NCBI GenBank assembly: GCA_964649415.1
Contig: CAZYSK010000027.1
Location: 1 to 64,000 of the forward strand
Direction: 5' to 3'
Origin: CAZYSK01 sp964649415
Lineage (GTDB): Bacteria > Chloroflexota > Anaerolineae > B4-G1
DNA length: 64,000 bases
The position numbers were made by a program, and so were the translations under genes. Each line of letters opens with the position of its first letter. The stretch's first letter is position 1. Shown here piece by piece: positions 39,001-46,413 of this stretch. The notes under the pieces were generated by a model. That model saw only the letters and a program-made list of their open reading frames with translations. It ran no database searches and was not told the DNA's origin.

Positions 39001-39997
39001 GGTCGGTCGGTCGGTTGGTTGGAAGAAAACGGCGTTCTGATGGCGCGCCATCGGGCGATGTCGCGGACGCAGCGTCCGTATCGCATGAAACACCTGGTTT
39101 CTGACCCTTGAGTGAAGCGCGAAGTTCCGCCACCAAGCGGGACTTTCCCAATCCAGCTTCGCCGACCAACGTCACGATGCCGCCTGTGCCGGAGCGGAGA
39201 CGCTCGACGGCCTCCTGCAACGCTCGGAACTCGGCCGCGCGGCCCACCAGCGGCGATTCCAGGCCAGCGATGCCGCGCGCCTTGCCGGGGGCAGCCTTGG
39301 CGGCCATCAGGCGGTAGACCGGCACGGGCTCGGCCTTGCCCTTGACGCGTACCGGCTCCAGCGCCTGGAACTCGAACAGGGGTGCGGCCAGGCGATACGT
39401 ATCGGGCCCGACGAGGATCTCTCCTCGTTCCGAGACGTCCTCAAGCCGCGACGCCACGTTCACCGCATCCCCCATCACCGTGTATTCCTGTCGCTCACGG
39501 GTGCCCAGGCCGCCGGCGATGACGGTGCCGGTGTTGATGCCGAAGTGCAGATCCAGTCCGGTGGACCGCTCCACGTTGAACTCGGCCAGCGCGTCCATCA
39601 TCTCCAGGGCCGAGCGCAAGGCCCGCTCCGGGTCGCTCTCGTGGGCCACCGGCGCGCCGAAGAGGGCCATGATCTCATCGCCGATGAACTTATCCACGGT
39701 GCCGCCGTACTTCCTCACGATGGGCACCAATCGCTCGAAGCACGCGTTCATCAGATCGCGCACCGCCTCGGGGTCCATGGTCTCGGCCAGAGCGGTGAAG
39801 CCGGAGAGGTCGGCGAACATCACGGTGACCAGCTTGCGTTCGCCGGCGAGGGCCGGTCCGGGCGCTTCCGCCTGTCCCAGCGCGGCCAACCGCTCGCGCA
39901 GCGGAGCCAACGCCGTCTCTACCACGGCGTCGCCCAGGGCTGGACGCTGGGCCTCCAGGGCCGCTATCGCCTGCTCCAACTGCTGTCGCTCGCTCAT
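36041..39997 (-). CDS. Class III cyclase fused to AAA ATPase, TPR and a solute-binding protein
   Basis: 1318 residues. Cyclase domain about 50-245 with both metal Asp residues (FADLSGFT, DKFIGDEIM) and the transition-state Asn/Arg (GDAVNVASRLE). AAA/STAND-like ATPase from about 260 with Walker A GEAGLGKS near 280 and CEDLHWADPTS. TPR helices about 680-800. From about 812 a complete SBP_bac_5 peptide-binding domain (WEVLEGGRKYVFHLRDDV, ATDRETMVDVIM) with no signal peptide, so it should be cytoplasmic. It may sense an imported peptide or act as a ligand-controlled cyclase. The ATG at 39997 has GAGGGAGG upstream. A low-complexity insertion (about residues 295-355) comes from a tandem repeat plus palindromes. 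Confidence 0.9.
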   Translation of the reverse strand: MSERQQLEQAIAALEAQRPALGDAVVETALAPLRERLAALGQAEAPGPALAGERKLVTVMFADLSGFTALAETMDPEAVRDLMNACFERLVPIVRKYGGTVDKFIGDEIMALFGAPVAHESDPERALRSALEMMDALAEFNVERSTGLDLHFGINTGTVIAGGLGTRERQEYTVMGDAVNVASRLEDVSERGEILVGPDTYRLAAPLFEFQALEPVRVKGKAEPVPVYRLMAAKAAPGKARGIAGLESPLVGRAAEFRALQEAVERLRSGTGGIVTLVGEAGLGKSRLVAELRASLKGQKPGVSCDTDAASATSPDGAPSERRFLPTNRPTDQSTNLPTYQSTNLPISQPTSPPTRWVEGRCLSYGSSIAYLLWLDVLRGLLGMAADACPTAVRDALSEQTQTLCPDCIGDVFPHLARLMSLPLEPEDEALVRDLDGEERKSRTFHAVETLIESAAQQRPLVVVCEDLHWADPTSLELLEQLLPVVDRAPLLFICVFRPERKHGCWRVRETAARDYHLRHTDLVLDSLSTVESQKLVGNLLRVEGLPQQLRGRILSHAEGNPFYVEEIIRSLIDDGAIVRDGLSGRWQATRSVADIAIPDTLHGVLMARIDRLQEETKRVLQLASVIGRLFFYRVLAEIAREQQTLDGHLLTLQQEEMIRERARAPELQYIFKHQLTQEAAYNGLLKKERRLFHRQVAEALERLFTDRIEEQVGLLAYHWERAEEPEKATHYLLRAGDQARLAYAHVEAIDYYQRALAFLGEQDNHELAARTLMKLGLTHHSAFDFQASRQAYEEGFALWQRAGEGQEVALPPAPHAFRMDRLGGDTLATLDPAMDSPSLLSQLFSGLVELSAEMAIVPDVARSWEVLEGGRKYVFHLRDDVLWSDGAPVTAGDFEYAWKRVLHPSTGAPYAELLYDIKGARAFHQGAGSDPESVGIHALDEVTLVAELEEPTGYFLYLLANKVCYPVPRHVVEMHGEAWSAVDNIVTNGPFKLETWRPDESMVLSRNVQYHGQFRGNVQQVTLLVLSRERWPAKLAMYEADSLDTLDITFLPAAEMKGARQRYAGEYISIPTLATWRLDFDTSRPPFDDPRVRRAFVLATDRETMVDVIMDGWASPGTGGFVPPGMPGHSAGIGLPYDPDQARRLLAEAGYSEGEASGFPVVDLLIPSGPLSSAPCESLQSQWQENLGVEITWEEVELAKLLDVTGERSSHMLIIGWVADCPDPDNFLRAGFVWIQKQTGWRNDVYDELVEEARRVTDQGQRMRLYGQADRMLIEEAVIMPYCYQRRHLLVKPWVKRFSMSATGGLFWKDVIIEPHS
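38934..39103. repeat. In-frame minisatellite and composite palindrome in the cyclase-SBP gene
   Basis: 38934-39022 is a GGTTGGTAGATT-like tandem tract encoding Thr/Asn/Gln/Pro-rich repeats. 39022-39103 adds GGCGCGCC, GGACGC/GCGTCC and CACCTGGTTTCT palindromes. The frame stays open throughout. Confidence 0.85.
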
Positions 39998-40010
39998 CCA
40001 CGCCTCCCTC

Positions 40011-40035
40011 AGGGGCAGGTACAAGACCTGCCCCT
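40011..40035. repeat. AGGGGCAGG palindrome upstream of the cyclase gene
   Basis: Arms AGGGGCAGGT and ACCTGCCCCT, spacer ACAAG, about 15 bases before the cyclase start; it could also influence expression. Confidence 0.8.
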
Positions 40036-40061
40036 ACAATCTGGGTCAGGGAACGCGCAAC

Positions 40062-40088
40062 GGACCGCCGGCATCCTGCCGGCACGAC
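40062..40088. repeat. GCCGGCATCCTGCCGGC palindrome, copy 2
   Basis: Intergenic, nearly identical to 24617-24643 and 61883-61909. Confidence 0.8.
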
Positions 40089-40113
40089 ATCGGCGGGCCG
40101 CTGATCCCGTACG

Positions 40114-40857
40114 CTACAACTCCAGCTCCGCTATCACGCCCAGAATCTCCTCTGGAGCCAGGCCCTCGTCGCCGGCGAGCAGCTCCCGCACGGTCCGGCC
40201 GTCCTTGAGGAACACCACCCGGTCGGCGTAGGAAGCGGCACGGGGGTCGTGGGTCACCATCACCACCGTGGCGTCCAGCTCCTTGCACGCCCGGCGCAGC
40301 AGCTCGAGCACAGTCGTGCCGGACTTGGAGTCGAGGTTGCCGGTGGGCTCGTCAGCCAGCACGATCTTCGGATCGGTGACAAAGGCGCGGGCGATGGCCA
40401 CGCGCTGCTGCTCCCCGCCCGATAGCTGGTCGGGCCGGTGGTCGCGGCGGCCGGCCAGCCCCACCAGGTCGAGCAGTTCGTCGACGCGCGAGGCGTAGTC
40501 CTCGATGCGCTTGCCGTCGATCAGCAGCGGCAGGGCCACGTTCTCGGCGGCGCTCAGCGTGGGCAGCAGGTTGAAGAACTGGAAGATGAAGCCCACCTGC
40601 CGCCGCCGCACGATGGTGATCTCGTCGTCGCTGAGGTGCGCCAGGCGCTTGCCGCCCAGCACGACGTCGCCGTCGCTGGGAGTGTCCAGGCCGCCCATCA
40701 GGTGCAGCAGCGTGGACTTCCCCGCCCCCGACGGCCCCATGATCGCCATGAACTGCCCCTGGGGGACGAGCAAATCGACGCCACGCAGCGCATCAACCGT
40801 CACCTCGCCCATCTGGTACTGCTTGCTAAGACTGGTCGTCCGGAGTATGTCTGCCAT
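40114..40857 (-). CDS. ABC transporter ATP-binding protein, MacB/LolD type
   Basis: 247 residues with Walker A MGPSGAGKSTLL, Q-loop FIFQFFNLLPTLSAAEN, signature LSGGEQQRVAIARA, Walker B IVLADEPTGNLD and H-loop VTHDPRAA. This subfamily powers FtsX-type permeases, so the giant four-permease fusion about 5 kb downstream on the same strand is the natural partner. The ATG at 40857 is chosen for its AGAGGTGA site. It follows the fatty-acid synthase-like gene by 5 bases. Confidence 0.9.
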   Translation of the reverse strand: MADILRTTSLSKQYQMGEVTVDALRGVDLLVPQGQFMAIMGPSGAGKSTLLHLMGGLDTPSDGDVVLGGKRLAHLSDDEITIVRRRQVGFIFQFFNLLPTLSAAENVALPLLIDGKRIEDYASRVDELLDLVGLAGRRDHRPDQLSGGEQQRVAIARAFVTDPKIVLADEPTGNLDSKSGTTVLELLRRACKELDATVVMVTHDPRAASYADRVVFLKDGRTVRELLAGDEGLAPEEILGVIAELEL

Positions 40858-40862
40858 TGGAA

Positions 40863-41945
40863 TCACCTCTTGTCGAACAGATAGTGGGAGACCATATACT
40901 CGCGCCCCCCGCCCGAGCGCCACGTCTCCTCACATGCTATGAAAAACAAGCGCCAGTTGGCCAGCCAGGCCGTCTCCTCATCGGCGCCATAGGTTGCGGA
41001 TTGTACCAATCCGGCAGATTGTTCCAATCCGGCGGACTGTTCCAGTCCGTGGGCCAGGACGTCACGCACCGCCGACTGGTGGCGATCAAGCTTGTCCAGC
41101 CACGCTCTCAGCGTGCGGGCGTAGTGCGTGCCCGCGATGCGCCAATGGTCGACGATCCGCAGATCGCGCTGGAAGTGCAGCAGCAGGTCGTCCGACGGCA
41201 TCGTGCCGCCGGTGAAGAAGGTCTGAGCCATCCAGTCATCGGGATCACCGGTGTCGAACTCATAGGCGAACTCGCGGTGGCTGAAGACGTGCACGAACAG
41301 CATCCCCTCGGGCTTGAGCAGAGAGGCGATTCTGGCCATGAGGCGCTCGTAGTTCTTCATGTGCTCGAACATCTCAATGGACAGGACGCGATCGAAGCGG
41401 CGATCCGTGTCGAAGTCGTTCGCATCCGCGACCAGGGCCTCGACGTTGTGGAAGCCACGCCGGCGGCACTGCTCCTCGATAAAGGCGATCTGCGGGCGGG
41501 AATTGGAGACGGCCAGGACGCGGCAGTTGGGATAGCGCTCGGCGATCCACAGCGAGAGCGAGCCCCAGCCGCAGCCCAGATCCAAGATGGCCGCCCCGTC
41601 CTCCAGGCGCGCCCGCTCACAGGTCAAGCGCAACATCGCCTCCTCGGCCTCGTCGAGGGTGCGGACGCCGTCGGGCCAATAGCAGCAACTGTACTTGAGC
41701 CGCTGGCCCAGCACGAGCCGAAAGAACTCAGGCGGCACCTCGTAGTGCTGGCGGTTCGCGTCGTCGGTGTGAATGGCGATTGGGCTCTGCCGCAGCTTGT
41801 CGATCAACGCGCGGCGCTCGATGTCCTGCACCTCAAGCGGCTTGCGACGTCGCCGCCTCGCACTGATCGCCAGGATGGCGCGCAGCCCCAGGCGGATCAG
41901 CCAGTCGGGAACCCGGTTGGTCTCAATCAGGCGCACGTACCACAT
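40863..41945 (-). CDS. Cyclopropane-fatty-acyl-phospholipid synthase-family methyltransferase
   Basis: 360 residues. SAM motif LDLGCGWGSLSLW, the YSCCYWPDG block and SIEMFEHMKNYE are characteristic of the Cfa/mycolic-acid methyltransferase family. Near residue 300 three tandem copies of a CGGATTG..CCAATCCG-type repeat (41001-41050) insert the peptide GLEQSAGLEQSAGLVQSA in frame. The start has GGAGAGCAACC upstream and overlaps the PHP gene end by 23 bases. Substrate is probably a membrane lipid, by family. Confidence 0.85.
   Translation of the reverse strand: MWYVRLIETNRVPDWLIRLGLRAILAISARRRRRKPLEVQDIERRALIDKLRQSPIAIHTDDANRQHYEVPPEFFRLVLGQRLKYSCCYWPDGVRTLDEAEEAMLRLTCERARLEDGAAILDLGCGWGSLSLWIAERYPNCRVLAVSNSRPQIAFIEEQCRRRGFHNVEALVADANDFDTDRRFDRVLSIEMFEHMKNYERLMARIASLLKPEGMLFVHVFSHREFAYEFDTGDPDDWMAQTFFTGGTMPSDDLLLHFQRDLRIVDHWRIAGTHYARTLRAWLDKLDRHQSAVRDVLAHGLEQSAGLEQSAGLVQSATYGADEETAWLANWRLFFIACEETWRSGGGREYMVSHYLFDKR
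41001..41050. repeat. Tandem GGATTGTTCCAATCC-type palindromes
   Basis: Three consecutive short palindromes of the same family in frame in the Cfa-like gene. Relatives at about 25493, 26518-26536, 42433, 44776-44797 and 45004-45024. Confidence 0.8.
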
Positions 41946-43683
41946 GGTTGCTCTCCCCAGGCTCGCAGCGCGCAGCCACCCAGATAGGTGAACTCCACGC
42001 CCACTGGTCGTTCACCTGGCGCACGCGCAGGTAATAGACGTCGGCGCTTCCCGCCTCCTGTGCGCCGCCACTCCTGCAGAGGCGCCATTCTGACGGCGCC
42101 ACATCCTCGAACGCTCCCTCCCAATCGAACTCCCACCGCCGTGGCGCCCGGTGAAAGCGGTACGCCGGCGAGGCAATCTTGCCCAGCCGCCCCGCGCGTG
42201 CACCCTCCAGCAGCCAGGCCAGAGGGACGTCCACGCGGCGGCCGTTGATCACCGAGCGGACCTCCGCCCCGGGCGGCATCTCGACGTCCAGGCATAGCCC
42301 TTGCGTGGCTGGCGTCGCGTTGTTCGGGTTGCCGAAGGTGACCGTGCGGAAGCGGACGCCCAGGGAGCCGTCCGGCTCCCAATGGGACACAGGGGCGCGC
42401 TCGCGCAGGTGGGGCTCGCCCTCAGTCGCCGGGCTGGAGCAATCCGCCAAGTCTGTAGGAGCGACGACCTCCGGTCCCCGGAAGCGCGGCTCGACGGCCA
42501 GAATGCGCCCGTCCGAGATGCCGAACTGCACCTCCCAATCGGCCCGCACGCCCCGCTCCCCCCACCCGACTTCCAGGTAGAGCTTGGTGCGGAGAAGGTT
42601 GGAATCGCCGACAGAAACCAGGTTTTTCGGAAAAAACCTGGTTTCTTCAACGTCGCATCGTGAGAAGCGGCGGAGCAGTTGTCCGTTCTTGACGACGTCC
42701 ACGCAGTCAATCGGCGCGCCGCCGAGCACGCGAAAGGCAATCTGTCGCCGCGCCGCCACTCCTACAGAGGCGCCATTCTGATGGCGCGCCGCCACCCCTT
42801 CAAAGGCGCCATTCTGATGGCGCGCCGCCGGAGCGATCCGCGCCCCCATAGGATGGCCGTTGACGGCGAACTGGAGCTCAATGCGGTCCCCGGTGAGCGC
42901 GTAGGTCCGGCGCGCGCGCAGCGCCTCCCAGATCGCGGGACGGGTCTTCGCGCGCGCCCACAGCCCGGTGCGCCCGTGGCCGTAGCTCCCGGGATGCGCG
43001 CTGTGGTGGTCGGTGGAGCCGATCACGCCGAAGCAGTGTCCCAGGCTGAGCCCGTATTGCATCGTGCTCTCGTGATCCGACGGTCCCATGACGTGGAGAA
43101 AGGGGCGCGTGCCCTCGTCGGCCTCGGAGCAGCCGTGCATCGAGATGATCTCCACCACGGGCGAGAACGCCTCGTCGAAGGTGGCCCAGTTGACGCCGCG
43201 CTGCCCGCGGCGATAGGCGATGTGGTGCGGGAACGCGATGGCCGATACGCCCCGCCGCCTCAGGTCGCGCAGCCTGGCGCGCAGGTCCGCGAGGCCATCG
43301 ACCTCCAGGATGTCACCCCGCGCACCGTCGTAGAGCACCGTGTAGTCCCCATCGGCGCAAGAGTGCATCTCGAAGCTGAGGAACGTGACGAACTCGCCGT
43401 CCCGGTGGTACGCCTCGGTGACGCGCTGCACCTCGGGCCAGCGCTCCCTCAGCCGGGCGAAACCCGCCTCGTGGAAGTCGACGATGTACTGGATCGCCTC
43501 GTCCGGCTCCGGCATGTCGGGCCACAGCGCGTGCCCCGTCACCGAGCAAAAGTCGAGCTGCTCCCGCGCGTTGCGGAAGGCCTCCTCCAGGCTCCCGTGG
43601 CCGTAGGATATGCCGCAGTGGTTGTGCAGATCGCCGTAGTAGGCGGTCAAGCCCTCATACGGCGGCAGGCTATACGAATGCAT
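41923..43683 (-). CDS. PHP-type metal-dependent hydrolase, DUF3604-like
   Basis: 586 residues. The N-terminal half is a PHP fold with metal-binding motifs YYGDLHNHCG, FCSVTGHAL, IAFPHHIAY and GSTDHHSAHPGSYG. The DUF3604/PHP group includes phosphoesterases and related hydrolases of unknown substrate. The C-terminal half is a beta-rich domain. Between them about 40 residues (ARHQNGAFEGVAARHQNGAS and on) are encoded by repeated GCCATTCTGATGGC palindromes, and ETRFFPKNLVS by a GAAACCAGG element. The start is 2 bases after the Gfo stop (TGATCATG), in an operon. Confidence 0.8.
   Translation of the reverse strand: MHSYSLPPYEGLTAYYGDLHNHCGISYGHGSLEEAFRNAREQLDFCSVTGHALWPDMPEPDEAIQYIVDFHEAGFARLRERWPEVQRVTEAYHRDGEFVTFLSFEMHSCADGDYTVLYDGARGDILEVDGLADLRARLRDLRRRGVSAIAFPHHIAYRRGQRGVNWATFDEAFSPVVEIISMHGCSEADEGTRPFLHVMGPSDHESTMQYGLSLGHCFGVIGSTDHHSAHPGSYGHGRTGLWARAKTRPAIWEALRARRTYALTGDRIELQFAVNGHPMGARIAPAARHQNGAFEGVAARHQNGASVGVAARRQIAFRVLGGAPIDCVDVVKNGQLLRRFSRCDVEETRFFPKNLVSVGDSNLLRTKLYLEVGWGERGVRADWEVQFGISDGRILAVEPRFRGPEVVAPTDLADCSSPATEGEPHLRERAPVSHWEPDGSLGVRFRTVTFGNPNNATPATQGLCLDVEMPPGAEVRSVINGRRVDVPLAWLLEGARAGRLGKIASPAYRFHRAPRRWEFDWEGAFEDVAPSEWRLCRSGGAQEAGSADVYYLRVRQVNDQWAWSSPIWVAARCEPGESNHVVRAPD
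42613..42646. repeat. Palindromic element, GAAACCAGG family
   Basis: A 34-bp perfect palindrome identical to 31701-31734, in frame in the PHP gene but in a different reading frame (ETRFFPKNLVS). Confidence 0.95.
42766..42824. repeat. Two tandem GCCATTCTGATGGCGCGCC units
   Basis: Near-identical units of about 33 bp in the PHP gene, encoding tandem ARHQNGA peptides. Related copies at 28050-28075, 31482-31503, 39040-39058 and 42083-42102. Confidence 0.85.
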
Positions 43684-43685
43684 GA

Positions 43686-45041
43686 TCAGTCACCGGAAGA
43701 AACCAGGTTTTTCGGAAAAAACCCGGTTTCATATGAAGGGATGTCTTCCATCTCGACGGTCACGCCGCCGCCGTCCATCGAGCGCAGCGCCGCCATCACC
43801 ATGCGTGTGGCCTCCAGGCCCGCGCGCGCCCCGACCGCCGGGGGAGCGCCATCGCAGAAGCGGCGCAGCTCGCGGATCAGGGCCACGTCCGCGCCGAAGT
43901 GGGAGCCCTCGAAGTGCTCATCCCGGCAGTCAATCACCTCGTGGCTGGCTCCGTAGTCACCGGACGCATGATCAATGTCCGCCACGACATCGAGCGCGCC
44001 CGTCCTCCGGGTCAGAATGATGCGCCCCCGCGTGCCCACCAGCTCCATCGTCTCCTGGTCATCGGCGGGCGGGCCGAAGATGGTGTAGAAGTACGAGGCA
44101 ATGACGCCGTTCTGGTAGGCGAAGTGGATGCTGCCGTTGTGATACACGTCCGAGCCCGGCGCGTAGACGCACACGTCGTCCATGTACTTCTCCTCCACCT
44201 CCTCAAGCCAGGATGGGCCAAAATGGGGCAGGATGTCGAAGGCGGCCGAGTTCTTGGAGCGGCGACGATAGGGGCACTCTCGATCGCATTCACTGCAGCG
44301 CGGCGGCGCCGCCGGTTCAGGCTCGACGACCGACCGGCCGCCGAAGCCGTGCACGCGCAGCGCCCGGCTTCCGGCGAACCAGTTGAACACGTCGAACAGG
44401 TGGCAGCCCTTGTCATTCAGCGCGCCGCCGGACCACTCGCGCCGCCGCCACCAGGCCGTCAGGTAGCGGTGGTAGGGGATGACATCGCGCACCTGGAGCA
44501 TGACCAGGTCGCCGATGACGCCATCGTGCAGCAGCTCGTAGGCCCGGTTCCACACCGCCTCGTAGCGGCGGGTGAAGCCCATGATCAGCGGGTTGCCCGC
44601 CTGGGCCTCGGCCTCGACGATGGCCACCGCGTCCTCGACGTTCTGGGCCAGCGGCTTGTCGCAGTACACCTTCTTCCCGGAGTGGAGAGCGGGGACGGCG
44701 AACTGGCGGTGCGCGTCGGTGATCGAGGTGATGACGACCAGGTCCACCTCCGACGCGCCGATGAGGTCCAGGCCGTCGCGGACTGTTCCAGTCCGTCCGT
44801 ACAGATTGGGCGAGATCTGCACGCCCTGGCCGGCGTACGCGCCCACGAGCACGTCCCGCGCCTCGGCCATACGGGCCGCGTTCCGGTCGCACAGCGCGGT
44901 GACCCGGAACCGGGTCTCCGGATACAGCTCGGCCATGTGGCGGCCAATGCAGTACAGGCCCCGCACACCCAGGCCGATGATGCCGACCCCCACGGATGTC
45001 GCGGATTGTTCCAATCCGCCGGATGTACCCATCCGCCCCAT
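43686..45041 (-). CDS. Gfo/Idh/MocA-family oxidoreductase
   Basis: 451 residues. Rossmann motif GVGIIGLGVRGL and the sugar-dehydrogenase motif KKVYCDKPLAQ are clear. A CSECDRECPY cysteine cluster typical of one subgroup lies near residue 245. NAD(P)-dependent oxidation of a sugar or inositol derivative is expected. The first about 16 residues (MGRMGTSGGLEQSATS) are encoded by two palindromes (45004-45035), and the last by a GAAACCAGG element (43698-43730), so both ends are repeat-derived. It is flanked without gaps by an MFS transporter and a PHP hydrolase. Confidence 0.85.
   Translation of the reverse strand: MGRMGTSGGLEQSATSVGVGIIGLGVRGLYCIGRHMAELYPETRFRVTALCDRNAARMAEARDVLVGAYAGQGVQISPNLYGRTGTVRDGLDLIGASEVDLVVITSITDAHRQFAVPALHSGKKVYCDKPLAQNVEDAVAIVEAEAQAGNPLIMGFTRRYEAVWNRAYELLHDGVIGDLVMLQVRDVIPYHRYLTAWWRRREWSGGALNDKGCHLFDVFNWFAGSRALRVHGFGGRSVVEPEPAAPPRCSECDRECPYRRRSKNSAAFDILPHFGPSWLEEVEEKYMDDVCVYAPGSDVYHNGSIHFAYQNGVIASYFYTIFGPPADDQETMELVGTRGRIILTRRTGALDVVADIDHASGDYGASHEVIDCRDEHFEGSHFGADVALIRELRRFCDGAPPAVGARAGLEATRMVMAALRSMDGGGVTVEMEDIPSYETGFFPKNLVSSGD
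43698..43730. repeat. Palindromic element, GAAACCAGG family
   Basis: Near-perfect palindrome in the last codons of the Gfo/Idh/MocA gene (GFFPKNLVSSG). Confidence 0.9.
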
Positions 45042-45042
45042 C

Positions 45043-46323
45043 CTAGCCCAACGCCTCCGCCCGCTCCTGCATCGTCCGGCGCAGCGCCTCGACGTCGTGG
45101 GGCAGGAAATAGGCCACCACCCCGAACAAGGCCGCGCACGCCAGCCACGTGCTGACGCAGATGGCGATGATGGCCACGTGCAGCGAGGAGCGCATGGCGA
45201 TCACGCCCGCCAGGTACGGCGCTAGCGCCGCGCCGCCATCCTCGACCAGCTTGCGCACGGCCTGGGCGGTGCTGCGGACCTCGGGAGCGGTGATGTCAGG
45301 CACCGAGGCCATGGCGTTGGGCGCGGTGATGGACATGGTGACGCCCGTGACCCCCAACAGGGCGGTGAACAGAAGCCGGTTCTCCATCGACACGCTCATG
45401 GTCAGGAGCAGACACACGGCTGCCGCCAGCGTCCCCAGCCCGCCGACGATGGCCCGCCCGCGCGGCGTGCGCTTGAAGAAGAAGTCCCCCAGGTATCCGC
45501 CTACATAGTAGCCCACCGAGAGCGCGGCGATGGCCACCAGCATCACCGTCATGGCCTGGCCCGACGTGTAGCCGCGCTCCGTCTCCAGGTAGCGGAAGAA
45601 CCAGAAGATGAGCACATTCCAGGCGAACACGCCGAAGAAGCCCTGCGCCATCAGGAGCAGCAGGCTGCGGTTGCGGAACAGACCCTTGACTACCTGCCAA
45701 TCTATGCGGTAGGTACCCAGCTCCCCCTGCTCGAAGCGCTCCATCTCCGGCTCGGCGCTGCCCCGAGGCACCTCGCGCACGGTGAAGAAGATCAACGCCG
45801 CGACGAACACGCCGAGGCTGCCCGTGATGAAGAACACCCGCCGCCATCCCAGCGTGCCCCCCAGCATCGTCGCCAGCACGGTGCCCACCATGAAGCCCAG
45901 CGGGCCGGACATCTGCATGATGCCGTAGACCTTGCCGCGCGTCTGGGGACCGAAGTAGTCGGCCAGCAGGCTGTACAGGCCCGGGTAGCTGGAGTCGTCT
46001 ATGCCGGTGGTCGAGCGGGTCAGCATGAAGATCGGGTACGTGGGCGCCAGCGCGTTCAGCCACGTCGTCGAGCCCCAGATGAAGGAGGCCAGCGCCAGCA
46101 GCTTGGACCGGGCGTAGCGGTCGTACAGATAGCCCCAGACCGGGTACAGCAGGGAGGCGACGACGATGGCCAGGCTGGAGACGGCCCCCATCTGGGCCTC
46201 GTTGATGCGGAGATCCTCCATAATGGACGTCGTGAGGGGGCCGATGAGCAGCTTGTCGGCCTGGTGGAGGAGCAGGAATGTGAAGCACACGAACGCGACG
46301 AACCAGCGATAGCGGGACTTCAT
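45043..46323 (-). CDS. MFS transporter
   Basis: 426 residues with about 12 hydrophobic helices. The first loop carries the MFS motif GYLYDRYARSK. HQADKLLIGPLTTSIMEDL resembles the sugar-acid/oligosaccharide MFS group. The ATG at 46323 has AAGGAGG 5 bases upstream. As the first gene of the MFS-Gfo-PHP unit (spacing 1 and 2 bases), it probably imports the compound that the dehydrogenase and hydrolase act on. Confidence 0.85.
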   Translation of the reverse strand: MKSRYRWFVAFVCFTFLLLHQADKLLIGPLTTSIMEDLRINEAQMGAVSSLAIVVASLLYPVWGYLYDRYARSKLLALASFIWGSTTWLNALAPTYPIFMLTRSTTGIDDSSYPGLYSLLADYFGPQTRGKVYGIMQMSGPLGFMVGTVLATMLGGTLGWRRVFFITGSLGVFVAALIFFTVREVPRGSAEPEMERFEQGELGTYRIDWQVVKGLFRNRSLLLLMAQGFFGVFAWNVLIFWFFRYLETERGYTSGQAMTVMLVAIAALSVGYYVGGYLGDFFFKRTPRGRAIVGGLGTLAAAVCLLLTMSVSMENRLLFTALLGVTGVTMSITAPNAMASVPDITAPEVRSTAQAVRKLVEDGGAALAPYLAGVIAMRSSLHVAIIAICVSTWLACAALFGVVAYFLPHDVEALRRTMQERAEALG

Positions 46324-46340
46324 GTGGGCCTCCTTGTTGT

Positions 46341-46411
46341 GCAGACGCAAAATGCTGCGTGCAGAGACGCAAGATTTTGCGTTTAGAGACGCAAGATCTT
46401 GCGTCTCTACC
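46341..46411. repeat. AGAGACGCAAGATYTTGCGTCT repeats, tandem
   Basis: Two to three copies of AGACGCAARATYTTGCGT palindromes between the caspase-TIR and MFS genes. Similar repeats are well known in cyanobacteria and other genomes. A further copy lies inside the caspase-TIR gene (46755-46782). Confidence 0.9.
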
Positions 46412-46413
46412 AG

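Noticed and set aside
46341..46411. Possible intrinsic terminator after the caspase-TIR gene
   Set aside because: The palindromes lack a T-run on either strand and belong to a dispersed repeat family.
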